Notes under the pieces: generated by a model
Told to the model about the DNA's origin: nothing
Database searches by the model: none
The model's input: the letters and a program-made list of their open reading frames with translations, nothing else
Assembly (NCBI GenBank): GCA_003280725.1
Contig: QCED01000002.1
Location: 60,994 to 124,993 of the forward strand
From: Prochlorococcus sp. AG-355-M18
GTDB taxonomy: Bacteria > Cyanobacteriota > Cyanobacteriia > PCC-6307 > Cyanobiaceae
Length of the DNA stretch: 64,000 nucleotides
Reading direction: 5' to 3'
Shown: one piece after another, positions 54,307-64,000 of the stretch
Numbering within the stretch: the first letter of the stretch is position 1
Layout: each line of letters begins with the position of its first letter
Translations under genes and position numbers: made by a program

Positions 54307-55617
54307 TTAAAGATCTTTATGTGTATAGAAGGCTTTTCCTGATGAAAAATCATCAACTATATTCCCATCACCTTTTAGGAAATATTTATAAGTTACCAAA
54401 CCTTCTAGACCTACAGGTCCCCTTGGTGGAAGAGTTTGTGTAGATATACCAACTTCAGCTCCGAATCCATATCTAAAACCATCTGCAAACCTAGTAGAGC
54501 AATTATGAAAAACACCTGCACTATCAACTACATTCATAAATCTATTGGCAGTATTTGAATTTTCAGTAATTATTCCATCTGTATGTTTTGAACTATATTT
54601 TTGAATATGTGTGATTGCTTCCTCAAGATCATCAACAATTTTTATCGATAAAATTAAATCCAAATATTCAGTTTTCCAATCTTCCAGACTGGCCTCATAC
54701 TTTAACCCTAATTCAACTGATCTTTTATCTCCAATTAATTTAACATCATTAGAATTAAATAAAGGGATAGCCTTCTCTAAAAAAGCTGATGCGATATCTT
54801 TATGTATTAATAAAGTTTCGATAGCATTACATGCTGCAGGATATTGAATTTTGCTGTCCAAAGCGACTGATAACGCCATTTCAAGATTTGCCTCATTATC
54901 TATAAACAAATGACAAATTCCATCAGCATGGCCTAGCACAGGAATTCTCGTATTCTCCTGAATAAATTTAACTAATTCATTACTTCCTCTTGGAATTATT
55001 AAATTGATATAGTTATCGAGATTTAACATCGACATACTATCTTTTCTGCTTGTAAGTAAGCATATTGCATTTTTATCGAGGCCTGATTGATATAGTCCCT
55101 CTTGTAGGGCATTGACTATTGCAGTATTTGTTAAATTAGCTTCACTACCGCCCTTCAGCATTACTCCATTACCTGATCTTATTGCTAAAGAACTAATCTG
55201 CATAACAGCATCAGGTCTAGATTCAAAAATAACCCCTAAAACTCCTATAGGCACAGTTTTTCTTTTTAGTATCAATCCTTTGGAAAGCTCTCTTTTGATT
55301 TGAATTTGATTTACAGGGTCAGCCAAGTCTCCAACTTTTCTTACTCCCTCAATTCCTGAATTTAATTTTTCTTTTGATAATTTTAATCTAGAGAGTAGAG
55401 CCTTTGAAATTCCTGTTTTTTCAGCTTTTTTATAGTCCTCATTATTAGCCTCTAAAATCTCTTTACTATTTATTTCTAGATAATCAGCCATAAAATTTAA
55501 GGCTTTAATTCTATTTTGATTTTCAGTCTGACTTATTCTTATTGATGCCAAACGAACTTGATCAGCTTTTTCTAAAAGATCATTACCTGGTTGAGGTACT
55601 TCAAAGATATTAGCCAT
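54307..55617 (-). CDS. proA: Gamma-glutamyl phosphate reductase
   Basis: PIGVLGVIFESRPDAVMQISSLAIRSGNGVMLKGGSEA, HADGICHLFID, YPAACNAIETLLIH. Confidence 0.96.
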   Translation of the reverse strand: MANIFEVPQPGNDLLEKADQVRLASIRISQTENQNRIKALNFMADYLEINSKEILEANNEDYKKAEKTGISKALLSRLKLSKEKLNSGIEGVRKVGDLADPVNQIQIKRELSKGLILKRKTVPIGVLGVIFESRPDAVMQISSLAIRSGNGVMLKGGSEANLTNTAIVNALQEGLYQSGLDKNAICLLTSRKDSMSMLNLDNYINLIIPRGSNELVKFIQENTRIPVLGHADGICHLFIDNEANLEMALSVALDSKIQYPAACNAIETLLIHKDIASAFLEKAIPLFNSNDVKLIGDKRSVELGLKYEASLEDWKTEYLDLILSIKIVDDLEEAITHIQKYSSKHTDGIITENSNTANRFMNVVDSAGVFHNCSTRFADGFRYGFGAEVGISTQTLPPRGPVGLEGLVTYKYFLKGDGNIVDDFSSGKAFYTHKDL

Positions 55618-55683
55618 AAAAATTTCTAGTTAATTTCATAATAATTCAAATTGAAGATTCTTTAAACTAACTTGACTTGGGAC

Positions 55684-58600
55684 TTAATATCTAAAAAACA
55701 ATTGAATTTGACTCTTCCAATCTCCATCAGAATCATAAGAACCTAAAAATTCTAAATTTGGATTAGCCTGGAAAGTCAAAATTCCAGTAGGTGGAAGGTC
55801 ATCTCTACCTGGAACAGCTTGAAAAGCAAAATTTATTGCATCCGTAATATCAAGACCTAATTCAGCGACCCAAGCTTGAGAAGAAAATTCTTGATTAGAA
55901 GATGACCGTTCATCATTTTCTAAATCTAAACTTTCATTAGAAAAAATATTATTTAAAGAATCATTATTTTCTATTAATGCTGGATATAAATATAACTGAA
56001 ATCTTTCACTAAAAGCTTCGGCATTATTAATTTGAGAAATAAATGCTCTATTTACTAAATTTGCAGAGTTCCCCCCAATTAAACCAATTATTTGTGATCT
56101 GCTATAACTTGGAGTACTCCTTAGTTGGATTCTTTTATTTTCATCTTCAAAAGATAATTGATCTAAAAATCCTTCATAAGAAGCTTCAATTCTTATCAGT
56201 CTTGTATTACCTATACCAAATGCTCCAAAACTACTTGAAATCTCATCTGCATCAAGATCTCCAGAGATATTAGAATCCTGATTGTTTTCACTTATAGGTA
56301 TTAGCGAATCTGGGACCTTGCTAACTAAAGAAAAATTAATAAATGGAACGACACCACTTCTTGATGCAAATAAAATATAGTTATCTTTATTTTTATCTAG
56401 TTTAAAAGGAGTAGTATATAAATTAGCTCTTCCTTTTTTTAGATAAATTAGACCTCGAGCATTTAAATCTTTGCCAACCGCCCCATTTATATTAATATCT
56501 AATTTAGTATCTAAATAAGCTTTAACAATCTGTGCATATTGAAGTTTAAATTCTGGTCCAAGTTTTAATTTAAAATTATTAAAACTCAAATTATCCAAAA
56601 AACTAGGCAAAGTTTCTCCTAAAAAAACAGAATTTAAAATTGTTTCATTTGAAATTATTTCAATATTCTTTTTGTTATTCCAATAAAGTTCTGGCCAATT
56701 TTTTTTATCGTCTTTTTGTTTAATATTTTTCTCAATTTTATTTTTTTGGTTGGTTATATTGAAATTAATAAATCCATTATTGAGAGATAGATTTCCTCCT
56801 AAAATAGGATTTTCAAATGATCCAATTAAATCAATATCTGAATCTACTAAAAAATTAAAATTTTCTGCCTTTATGGTAAATCTATTTGTGATTAAATTAA
56901 TCCCTGACTTCTTAGATTTATTGTGACTATAAAAAGGTAAAGATCCTTTTATCAAAATATTTCCAGAATCTTGTGAGTTTGCTTTTAGATTCTTGATATT
57001 TAAAGAATCAAAGTCAAAAATTATCAAGCTATTAATATCTTTAAGCGTATTATTATAAAAATCAATTTCAGAATCTTTAATTACTACAAATCCATTTAAT
57101 ATAGGTTTATTTAAGGTTCCTTTTATAATCATTCTAAGATTTAAGTCACCATTTTTAAATTTAAAGTATTCATAGGCAAAAATATCAACTAACTCAATAA
57201 ATTTCTCATTACCAACTAATCTAAGATCTAAGGGATCTGATTTATTTAAAGGTATAGAGCCTTTAATATTAATAGGAATTTTGGATTCATTTACTAACAA
57301 GGAAAAATCAATATTAAAAATAGAATTATTAAATTCAATTAGTCCTTTATCAAAAATTATTTGTTTATTTTTTATTGATGAATTGTTGGATGAAATCACA
57401 CTAGATAAAGATTTTTTATCAAGATTGTAAAACAAATTTATATCCAATCCTCCCATAAAATCTCTTGGTTTATTTAAAAAAATATTTGCAGTACTTAATG
57501 GTAGTTTTTTAATTCTTAAAGAACCTTTACCCTTTAATAATCCACCTTTTAACTCAATAGAAAATTCTTCTTTTTTATTTTTGTTATCAACTTTAGAGAT
57601 ATCAAGATATCCATTTAATTCTGCATTTATTTTATAGTTGCTCGGCCTATCGCCCAGAATAGATACTTTTGCGTTATATCTACTAGTGAATTTATTAAAA
57701 TATTTTTGCAATTTAAAATTTTCATCTTGCGAATTATTATTTTCAATAAAGTTTTTTATAAAATCTATCCTCTCTTTAAAAGATTTGTTATCTTTGTTTA
57801 TTTCAAAATCATTCAATATATTAGATTTTGTTGTTGGAATAACTTTTTTATTATCAAAATTGAAAATATCAACAGCGGTCTGAATTGTCCAACTAGTACT
57901 TATATTTGTAAATTCTGAATTAATTAAATTATTATTATTTGAATCATATTCGATTTCAATTATTCCTCCATCAATTGGATATAAAGAAGAATCTACATAA
58001 AAAGAATTATTTTTGATGCTGAAGTCAAATATTGAATTTGCTAGCTTAATATTTCTATATTTTCCTAAACTCCAAGCAAGTCGACCATCAAGTTTTGACA
58101 TGTCCGAAGATATTGATCCCTCACCATTAATAATTCCATTAATTCTATCGAATTGATTGCTTCCTATTGATAATTCAAGTTCATCAAGAGTAAAATTATT
58201 AGCTCTCCAAATATAACTATCATTCTCTTTAAATAATTCTAGGCTTCCTTTATTAGAATTAAAAATTCTACTAAAAGATACATTATCTAATTTAAAATTA
58301 GAATCAAACTTTATTGAGAGAAATGAAGGAATAGGAGAATATTTATTTTTTATATTTAAGAGGAATTTATCATTTTTATTTTTAATATCTCCCTCCCATG
58401 TTTCTCTGATCCGAATCCCTTTAAACTGAGGATAATCAACATTAAACTTTATTGAAATTTCAGGATCACTAATTTTTCCCTTTAATTCGCCTTTAGCAGT
58501 AACGAAACCCCTAATATCATTATTTCGGAAAATATTTAAATTAGATAATTGCGTTCTGTTTATTTTGAAACTAGAAATGACATCCCCAAAATTGAACCCG

Positions 58601-59643
58601 CCCCTATCAAACGAATAGGGAATATTCGCCGATAGTTCAATATCTGGATTGAGACTGTTAATATATCCAACGCTTCCTTTTAGATTAATTTTTTTGAAAC
58701 CTTTATTTAATGGAATATTTAGATTAAAATTTGAGTTCAAAGTTCCGTAATTTAAGTTTTCGGAATTTCCTATTAAATTATTATCTTTACAAAAAAACCT
58801 AGTTGAATCTGAATTTATATTCTCTGATAACTCTTCTGGTTTTATTTTTAAATCATTAAATGAAAAACTTCCTTTACAAAATGTTTGTATTGATGATTTA
58901 TAAAATATAAAGTCAGATTTAAAGTTACCTTTTTTGATGCTAATTTTTCTCTTCCCAATACTATATCCAGTACTCTCAAGATCTAATCCTCTAGAAAATA
59001 ACTCCATATATAAGAAGTCTTTATTTAATTTTGTATTAAATTTTAATTTTATAAGACCTTTACCATCAAAATTTGATTTTACATTTGCAAGAATTTCTCT
59101 ATTACTGGACTTATAAATAACATCCCCTTTTACTTTTGTTTCTAATCCTGAATTTTTAAGATTTAGAATTGAATATTTATTGAAGTTAAAATTCAAGTCA
59201 TATTTTAATTTTGAATTTTTTGTACTTATATCTTTTTTATAAGGTTTATCTCTTCTAAAAAAATCTCTATCAATATTTATTTCAGCTTGATCAGGCCTTA
59301 TTTTTACTATCCATTTTTGTTTCAATAAAGATCTAAAAGGCATAATGCCCACATATACATTTTTAGCTTTAATTTCAGAATCTATATTTTTTCTATCATT
59401 AATTTTTGAATTACCCAAAGAAATCCCCAGAAATCTAATTCCGATATAATCACCTAAATCAACATTTTTATCTAAAAGATTCTCAATACTTTCTTCTAGT
59501 TCTAATTTCCTAGAACTATAAGTTTCTTTTAAAAAATTATTTAATAAAAAAGTGCCAAAAAAACTTAAGGGGAAAAGCATCCCTAGCAAAAGAATCTTAA
59601 TATTTAAATTTAGAGATCTAATTTTTTTCAAGTTAGAGCCCAA
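55684..59643 (-). CDS. TamB/AsmA-like translocation/assembly module protein (DUF490/DUF748-like)
   Basis: 1319 aa; N-terminal TM; beta-rich repeats; C-term DLNARGLIYLKKGRANLYTTPFKLDKNKDNYILFASRSGVVPFINFSLVSKVPDS and QIIGLIGGNSANLVNRAF. Confidence 0.83.
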   Translation of the reverse strand: MGSNLKKIRSLNLNIKILLLGMLFPLSFFGTFLLNNFLKETYSSRKLELEESIENLLDKNVDLGDYIGIRFLGISLGNSKINDRKNIDSEIKAKNVYVGIMPFRSLLKQKWIVKIRPDQAEINIDRDFFRRDKPYKKDISTKNSKLKYDLNFNFNKYSILNLKNSGLETKVKGDVIYKSSNREILANVKSNFDGKGLIKLKFNTKLNKDFLYMELFSRGLDLESTGYSIGKRKISIKKGNFKSDFIFYKSSIQTFCKGSFSFNDLKIKPEELSENINSDSTRFFCKDNNLIGNSENLNYGTLNSNFNLNIPLNKGFKKINLKGSVGYINSLNPDIELSANIPYSFDRGGFNFGDVISSFKINRTQLSNLNIFRNNDIRGFVTAKGELKGKISDPEISIKFNVDYPQFKGIRIRETWEGDIKNKNDKFLLNIKNKYSPIPSFLSIKFDSNFKLDNVSFSRIFNSNKGSLELFKENDSYIWRANNFTLDELELSIGSNQFDRINGIINGEGSISSDMSKLDGRLAWSLGKYRNIKLANSIFDFSIKNNSFYVDSSLYPIDGGIIEIEYDSNNNNLINSEFTNISTSWTIQTAVDIFNFDNKKVIPTTKSNILNDFEINKDNKSFKERIDFIKNFIENNNSQDENFKLQKYFNKFTSRYNAKVSILGDRPSNYKINAELNGYLDISKVDNKNKKEEFSIELKGGLLKGKGSLRIKKLPLSTANIFLNKPRDFMGGLDINLFYNLDKKSLSSVISSNNSSIKNKQIIFDKGLIEFNNSIFNIDFSLLVNESKIPINIKGSIPLNKSDPLDLRLVGNEKFIELVDIFAYEYFKFKNGDLNLRMIIKGTLNKPILNGFVVIKDSEIDFYNNTLKDINSLIIFDFDSLNIKNLKANSQDSGNILIKGSLPFYSHNKSKKSGINLITNRFTIKAENFNFLVDSDIDLIGSFENPILGGNLSLNNGFINFNITNQKNKIEKNIKQKDDKKNWPELYWNNKKNIEIISNETILNSVFLGETLPSFLDNLSFNNFKLKLGPEFKLQYAQIVKAYLDTKLDININGAVGKDLNARGLIYLKKGRANLYTTPFKLDKNKDNYILFASRSGVVPFINFSLVSKVPDSLIPISENNQDSNISGDLDADEISSSFGAFGIGNTRLIRIEASYEGFLDQLSFEDENKRIQLRSTPSYSRSQIIGLIGGNSANLVNRAFISQINNAEAFSERFQLYLYPALIENNDSLNNIFSNESLDLENDERSSSNQEFSSQAWVAELGLDITDAINFAFQAVPGRDDLPPTGILTFQANPNLEFLGSYDSDGDWKSQIQLFFRY

Positions 59644-59695
59644 AAATAGAGTAGGCTTACAAAATATAAGAAATTAATTAGGTCAAAGCCACTAA

Positions 59696-60139
59696 ATGTC
59701 TTTTTTTGAACTATTAGATAACACGCCCAAAATCTTTGGATTCTTTGGAATATTTCTTTTTATCTGTACAGTAATAGCGTTTATATTTAATTTTGGTTTC
59801 AAATTCCGAATAGTTGGAGCAACCATTTTCTCGTTATTACTATCTTTAAGTAGTTGGGCATTTATACAAAGTTACTCTGATAAAGTAGTAATAGAGAATG
59901 CAAAATATCTTCCTATTGTTTATGACAATGGGTTCGATTTGATCATTGCTAAAGCAGATGATAACTTTCCAATAGAATCTATTGAGCCAACTTTAGAACA
60001 ATTATCAAAAAACTTAAGGAAAGGTAGCCGATCTGGTGCAAACGTAAAAATAAAAATAAGGAAACTTGAAAAAATTTCAAATGATGTTAGTAAACCTGTA
60101 GTAATTGGAGAAGTGCAAAAAAATGTCAAAATGAATTAG
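59696..60139 (+). CDS. Ycf51-like (DUF2518) protein
   Basis: Two N-terminal TMs then KYLPIVYDNGFDLIIAKADDNFPIESIEPTLEQLSKNLRKGSRSGANVKIKIRKLE. Confidence 0.72.
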   Translation: MSFFELLDNTPKIFGFFGIFLFICTVIAFIFNFGFKFRIVGATIFSLLLSLSSWAFIQSYSDKVVIENAKYLPIVYDNGFDLIIAKADDNFPIESIEPTLEQLSKNLRKGSRSGANVKIKIRKLEKISNDVSKPVVIGEVQKNVKMN

Positions 60140-60149
60140 TCTCTGAAAA

Positions 60150-60557
60150 ATGGAAATTAAAAAGTTTTTAGATTTTTTGCCAACTAACTTTAGGCATGAG
60201 AAATCTTTTTTTATTCAACAAAATCTATTTGACTTGGAAAAACTAATCAATCTCTCAGACTCAGACATAAATGAGATTCAAAGAAAATCTCAATTATGTA
60301 CATTAAATAATTTAAAGAAAATTAGAACTATAGCAATTTTTACAAAAGAAATTTCAATTTCTCCTCCTGAAGCATATCTACTTTTACATTGTGGCATTGG
60401 ATCCATTAAATCATTATCACTATCGGCGCCCTACGAACTAGAAGGCAAAATTAGCAGATTAGAAAGAATACTCAGAGTAAAAACCAAGACAAATATAACT
60501 TTTGCTCTCTTAAATAAATGGATTGAAAGAGCAAAGCAAATCTGTAAATCTATTTAA
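60150..60557 (+). CDS. DUF4332-like helix-hairpin-helix protein
   Basis: LNNLKKIRTIAIFTKEISISPPEAYLLLHCGIGSIKSLSLSAPYELEGKISRLERIL; HhH-like. Confidence 0.65.
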   Translation: MEIKKFLDFLPTNFRHEKSFFIQQNLFDLEKLINLSDSDINEIQRKSQLCTLNNLKKIRTIAIFTKEISISPPEAYLLLHCGIGSIKSLSLSAPYELEGKISRLERILRVKTKTNITFALLNKWIERAKQICKSI

Positions 60558-60602
60558 AATATTGGTTAAAAAAATTTTTTAATGTAGAATTAAGGAAAAG
60601 TA

Positions 60603-60875
60603 GTGATAATGAAATTTTTTTTATTTTTCTTATTTTTGTTTTCTAACTCTTTACACCCTATTTTTAGTCAATCGAACCTATTAGAAAGTGTAAAAAAGAA
60701 TCCAGGTGAAGCTATCAAGATATGCAATAAGTTTAAAGAGTTTAATTCAAAGGGTATTTCCGCCAATTCAGATAAAGCTATAAAGTATGTATCAAAAAAA
60801 AATAAGTTAACTCCTGTTAACGCAGAGATCTTTTCTATTTACGTCATAGGACTGCACTGTCCAGATATTATCTAA
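60603..60875 (+). CDS. Small secreted protein, DUF732-like
   Basis: Signal peptide MKFFLFFLFLFSNSLHPIFSQS; paired Cys (IKICNKF...VIGLHCPDI). Confidence 0.55.
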   Translation: MIMKFFLFFLFLFSNSLHPIFSQSNLLESVKKNPGEAIKICNKFKEFNSKGISANSDKAIKYVSKKNKLTPVNAEIFSIYVIGLHCPDII

Positions 60876-60882
60876 AGCCTAG

Positions 60883-62463
60883 ATGTCTGGTTCAAGATGG
60901 TTTGACAAGTCTCTAGTACTTAGAGATGGAGTAAGACTTATATCCAGGATTTGGCTACCTAATAATAATGGGCCATGGCCTGCATTATTGATGAGACAAC
61001 CATATGGCAGGGAAATAGCTTCAACTGTTACCTATTCTCACCCAGAATGGTGGGCTTCCAAAGGGTATATGGTAATAATTCAAGATGTTAGAGGTATGGG
61101 TTCTTCTGAAGGAATTTTCAATGGTTTTTCTCAAGAAGCTAGCGATACTTCAGAAACACATGAATGGGTAAGGTCTCTAAAAGAATGTAATGGGAAACTT
61201 GGCTTATATGGTTTTTCATATCAAGGATTTACTCAACTAACAGGTGAATTAAATTCAAAGCCGCCCGATTGTTTATCTCCAGCAATGACTGGGATGAATA
61301 TTAAGGATCATTGGTGCTCAGATGGAGGAGCATATTGGTGGCATAACAATATTGCATGGGGACTTCAAATCGCAGCACTTAAAATGAAAAGAGAAAATAA
61401 ATTACTTGAGTGGGAAAAGATAAGATTAGCCTTAGAAAATAAAAGTTATTTATGGGAAGGAATTGATACTTTAAAAAAATATGATCCTAATAGCTTTGTT
61501 TTGAAATGGCTTAAAAATTTAAATAATGCTCGCCCATTTGAAGAATTTAAACCAATTTCAACATGGATTAAACAACCTATGTTAATTATTGGAGGACTTT
61601 GGGATCCACATTTAAAAGGCGCCTTTGATCTTTATAAAAAATCTAAAGAAGCTGGTGGAAACCCAGAGATTATTATTGGGAATGCGACACATCTAAATTG
61701 GTGGGAGGGATCACAAGAATCTTTATTAAAATTTTTTGATAAACATTTAAAATCAGATGAAAAATTGAATTCTAAGAATTTAAAAGACGAGAAAAAAATA
61801 TGGAATATTTCATTAAATAAATGGGAAGAATTAGATAATAAATTTCACCCTGAATTTATTTTTGGACTCAAAAGCGATGGCACAGCAAATATAGAGGTTG
61901 AAGATGGAAGTCTGACCATAAATTCAAGAGGATCAGGATGGTTCACAATTGTTAATGACCCATGGAGACCTGCTCCATCTGACGGTGGTCATTTAGGTCC
62001 AAATCCAGGAAAGTTTAATAGAAATATTATTGATGAACGACTGGATGTAGGTGTTTTTCAAACCAATTCTTTTGAAGAAGATCAGTATTTAAGAGGAGTT
62101 CCCACTTTAGAAATCCAAGTAAAAAGTGATCAGCCCAATTTTGATATCTGCCTTGCTTTATCTCTAGTTGAAGAAGGTGATGAGAAGGTGAATCAATTCT
62201 CAACAGGATTCTTAAGGGTTAAAAACTCCAAAATAAGTGAAGAATGCATTTATCAAATAACAATGCAGCCAACAAATATTTGTTTGATTAAAGAGAGCAA
62301 GCTTCGCTTATCTATATCTGCAGCAGCTTATCCCGCTATTGGTGTTAATCCTGGATTTGAGGAGGGAAATATTGGAGCCCCATCAGCAGGGCATAGAGTT
62401 ATTACTCTCAGTTTTAGCCTTAAAAGAACATTTATGAAAATGACCCCTTTTTTTCTTAAATAA
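60883..62463 (+). CDS. CocE/NonD-family hydrolase (X-Pro dipeptidyl-peptidase S15-like)
   Basis: RDGVRLISRIWLPNNNGPWPALLMRQPYGRE, DVRGMGSSEG, GLYGFSYQGFTQL, C-term jelly-roll WRPAPSDGGHLGP... Confidence 0.92.
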   Translation: MSGSRWFDKSLVLRDGVRLISRIWLPNNNGPWPALLMRQPYGREIASTVTYSHPEWWASKGYMVIIQDVRGMGSSEGIFNGFSQEASDTSETHEWVRSLKECNGKLGLYGFSYQGFTQLTGELNSKPPDCLSPAMTGMNIKDHWCSDGGAYWWHNNIAWGLQIAALKMKRENKLLEWEKIRLALENKSYLWEGIDTLKKYDPNSFVLKWLKNLNNARPFEEFKPISTWIKQPMLIIGGLWDPHLKGAFDLYKKSKEAGGNPEIIIGNATHLNWWEGSQESLLKFFDKHLKSDEKLNSKNLKDEKKIWNISLNKWEELDNKFHPEFIFGLKSDGTANIEVEDGSLTINSRGSGWFTIVNDPWRPAPSDGGHLGPNPGKFNRNIIDERLDVGVFQTNSFEEDQYLRGVPTLEIQVKSDQPNFDICLALSLVEEGDEKVNQFSTGFLRVKNSKISEECIYQITMQPTNICLIKESKLRLSISAAAYPAIGVNPGFEEGNIGAPSAGHRVITLSFSLKRTFMKMTPFFLK

Positions 62464-62515
62464 TTATTTTTTTGGTTAATCATTTGATATTATTAATCCT
62501 TAATATCTACCAGTC

Positions 62516-64000
62516 ATGATCGAGACAATTCAAGCAGACTGGATTAAATCAGAAGCTATCAACCTAGAAAATTGTTGCAATGATAATCCATTAAAAATAT
62601 TAGGTCCTCATTTTTATGAAGAACAATGGGTTGTAAGGGTATGGATGCCTGAGGCGGACGAAGTTAAAGTAAATTTTAAAAACAATACCTATAAGGCGGA
62701 AACCATAAACCATAAATGGCTTTTTGAAGCTATCCTACCGGAAAATCCAAATTTTAATTACCAAATAAATATTTCACGAGGAGGGATCACAAATACACAA
62801 CATGACCCTTGGTCATATAGAGAAGAGTGGATGGGAGAAGTTGATAGACATCTTTTCGCAGAAGGCAATCATCATCATATTTGGGAAAAAATGGGAGCAC
62901 ATCTCATTGAAGAAAAGGACCAAAAAGGTGTCATGTTTTGCCTTTGGGCTCCAAATGCAAAATCAATCTCGATAATTGGAGATATAAATTCTTGGGATGG
63001 AAGACATCATCCAATGCAAAAAAGATTAGGGGGAATTTGGGAACTATTCATGCCAATAATGAAAGAGGGAGACATATATAAATATGAAATAAGAACGCAG
63101 CAAGGTCATATTTATGAGAAAGCTGATCCATATGGTTTCCTTCATGAAATTAGACCTCAAAATGGTTCAATAGTTTCAAAATTGAAAAACTTTAATTGGA
63201 ATGATAGTTCTTGGATTTCAAATAGAGATTCTTCTAGTCAAATTAACAAGCCAATTTCAGTTTATGAAATGCATTTAGGGAGTTGGCTCCATGAATCAAC
63301 AGATAATAAATATCTGGAGGACAATGGTGAACCAAGAGACCCAGTGCCTGCAGCCGATTTAAAACCTGGAACCAGATTATTAACTTATCCAGAATTAACC
63401 AAGAAACTCATCCCTTATGTAAAAGAGAGAGGATTCACTCATATTGAACTAATGCCAATATCTGAACATCCTTTCGATGGTTCATGGGGATACCAGGTTA
63501 CAGGCTGGTATGCACCAACAAGTAGATTTGGCACCCCAAATGAATTTAGAGAGTTTGTAAATAAATGTCATGAAGAGGGTATAGGCGTAATTCTTGATTG
63601 GGTGCCTGGTCATTTCCCAAAAGATAAGCATGGTTTAGCATTTTTTGATGGTTGTCATCTTTATGAACATGGAGATTCACGCATTGGTGAACACAAAGAA
63701 TGGGGAACCCTAATATTTAATTACAGCAGAAATGAAGTAAGAAATTTCTTAGTAGCTAACCTCGTATATTGGTTTGAAGAATTTCACATTGATGGCATAC
63801 GCGTAGATGCTGTGGCTTCAATGCTTTACAGAGATTATCTACGCCCAGATGGAGAATGGATCCCCAATGAAAATGGTGGGAATGAAAATATAGAAGCCGT
63901 TAAATTTCTTCAACAGGCTAATCATGTACTCTTCCAACACTTCCAAGGTGCACTTTCTATTGCAGAAGAATCAACAACTTGGCCAATGGTAACCAAACCA
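62516..64000 (+). CDS. glgB: 1,4-alpha-glucan branching enzyme, 3'-truncated by window edge (absent from ORF track)
   Basis: ATG ATC GAG ACA ATT CAA... open to the window end; encodes [76 protein letters not shown]. Confidence 0.93.
   Translation, partial: MIETIQADWIKSEAINLENCCNDNPLKILGPHFYEEQWVVRVWMPEADEVKVNFKNNTYKAETINHKWLFEAILPENPNFNYQINISRGGITNTQHDPWSYREEWMGEVDRHLFAEGNHHHIWEKMGAHLIEEKDQKGVMFCLWAPNAKSISIIGDINSWDGRHHPMQKRLGGIWELFMPIMKEGDIYKYEIRTQQGHIYEKADPYGFLHEIRPQNGSIVSKLKNFNWNDSSWISNRDSSSQINKPISVYEMHLGSWLHESTDNKYLEDNGEPRDPVPAADLKPGTRLLTYPELTKKLIPYVKERGFTHIELMPISEHPFDGSWGYQVTGWYAPTSRFGTPNEFREFVNKCHEEGIGVILDWVPGHFPKDKHGLAFFDGCHLYEHGDSRIGEHKEWGTLIFNYSRNEVRNFLVANLVYWFEEFHIDGIRVDAVASMLYRDYLRPDGEWIPNENGGNENIEAVKFLQQANHVLFQHFQGALSIAEESTTWPMVTKP

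Overview
This is a 64 kb window of very AT-rich, densely coded cyanobacterial chromosome. It is best explained as Prochlorococcus (high-light-type): it has a Pcb antenna gene, a lycopene cyclase of the CrtL type, split-strand housekeeping genes, and a gene order around pcb/crtL/fur that resembles, from memory, the MED4 neighbourhood. Nearly all of it is ordinary core genome: metY/metA, hisS, acs, a prenyl synthase, murI/amiC, comB, aroA, glmU, murF, glgA, menB/menD, lepB, an Mn/Zn ABC transporter, trpS, thrS, glk, thrB, ndhD, prlC, folB, proA, a TamB-like protein, and a 5' fragment of glgB. I saw no rRNA, tRNA, CRISPR array, integrase or transposon. The items most worth a second look are: (1) a 10-residue-periodic Gly/Ile hydrophobic repeat protein (20118-20456) whose TAA stop is followed in the same frame by a DUF3721-like Cys/His module (20457-20540), suggesting a recent nonsense mutation or stop readthrough; (2) thrB, interrupted by a +1 frameshift exactly at a G8 homopolymer (49112-49119); (3) a GpsA-like dehydrogenase / glucosylglycerol-phosphate-phosphatase-like / ArsS-like radical SAM cluster at 3.8-7.7 kb; (4) unannotated small ORFs upstream of pcb; (5) a membrane-anchored GIY-YIG-like protein; (6) a likely non-ATG (ATT) start for comB. 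All family calls are by eye from the translations; no searches were run.
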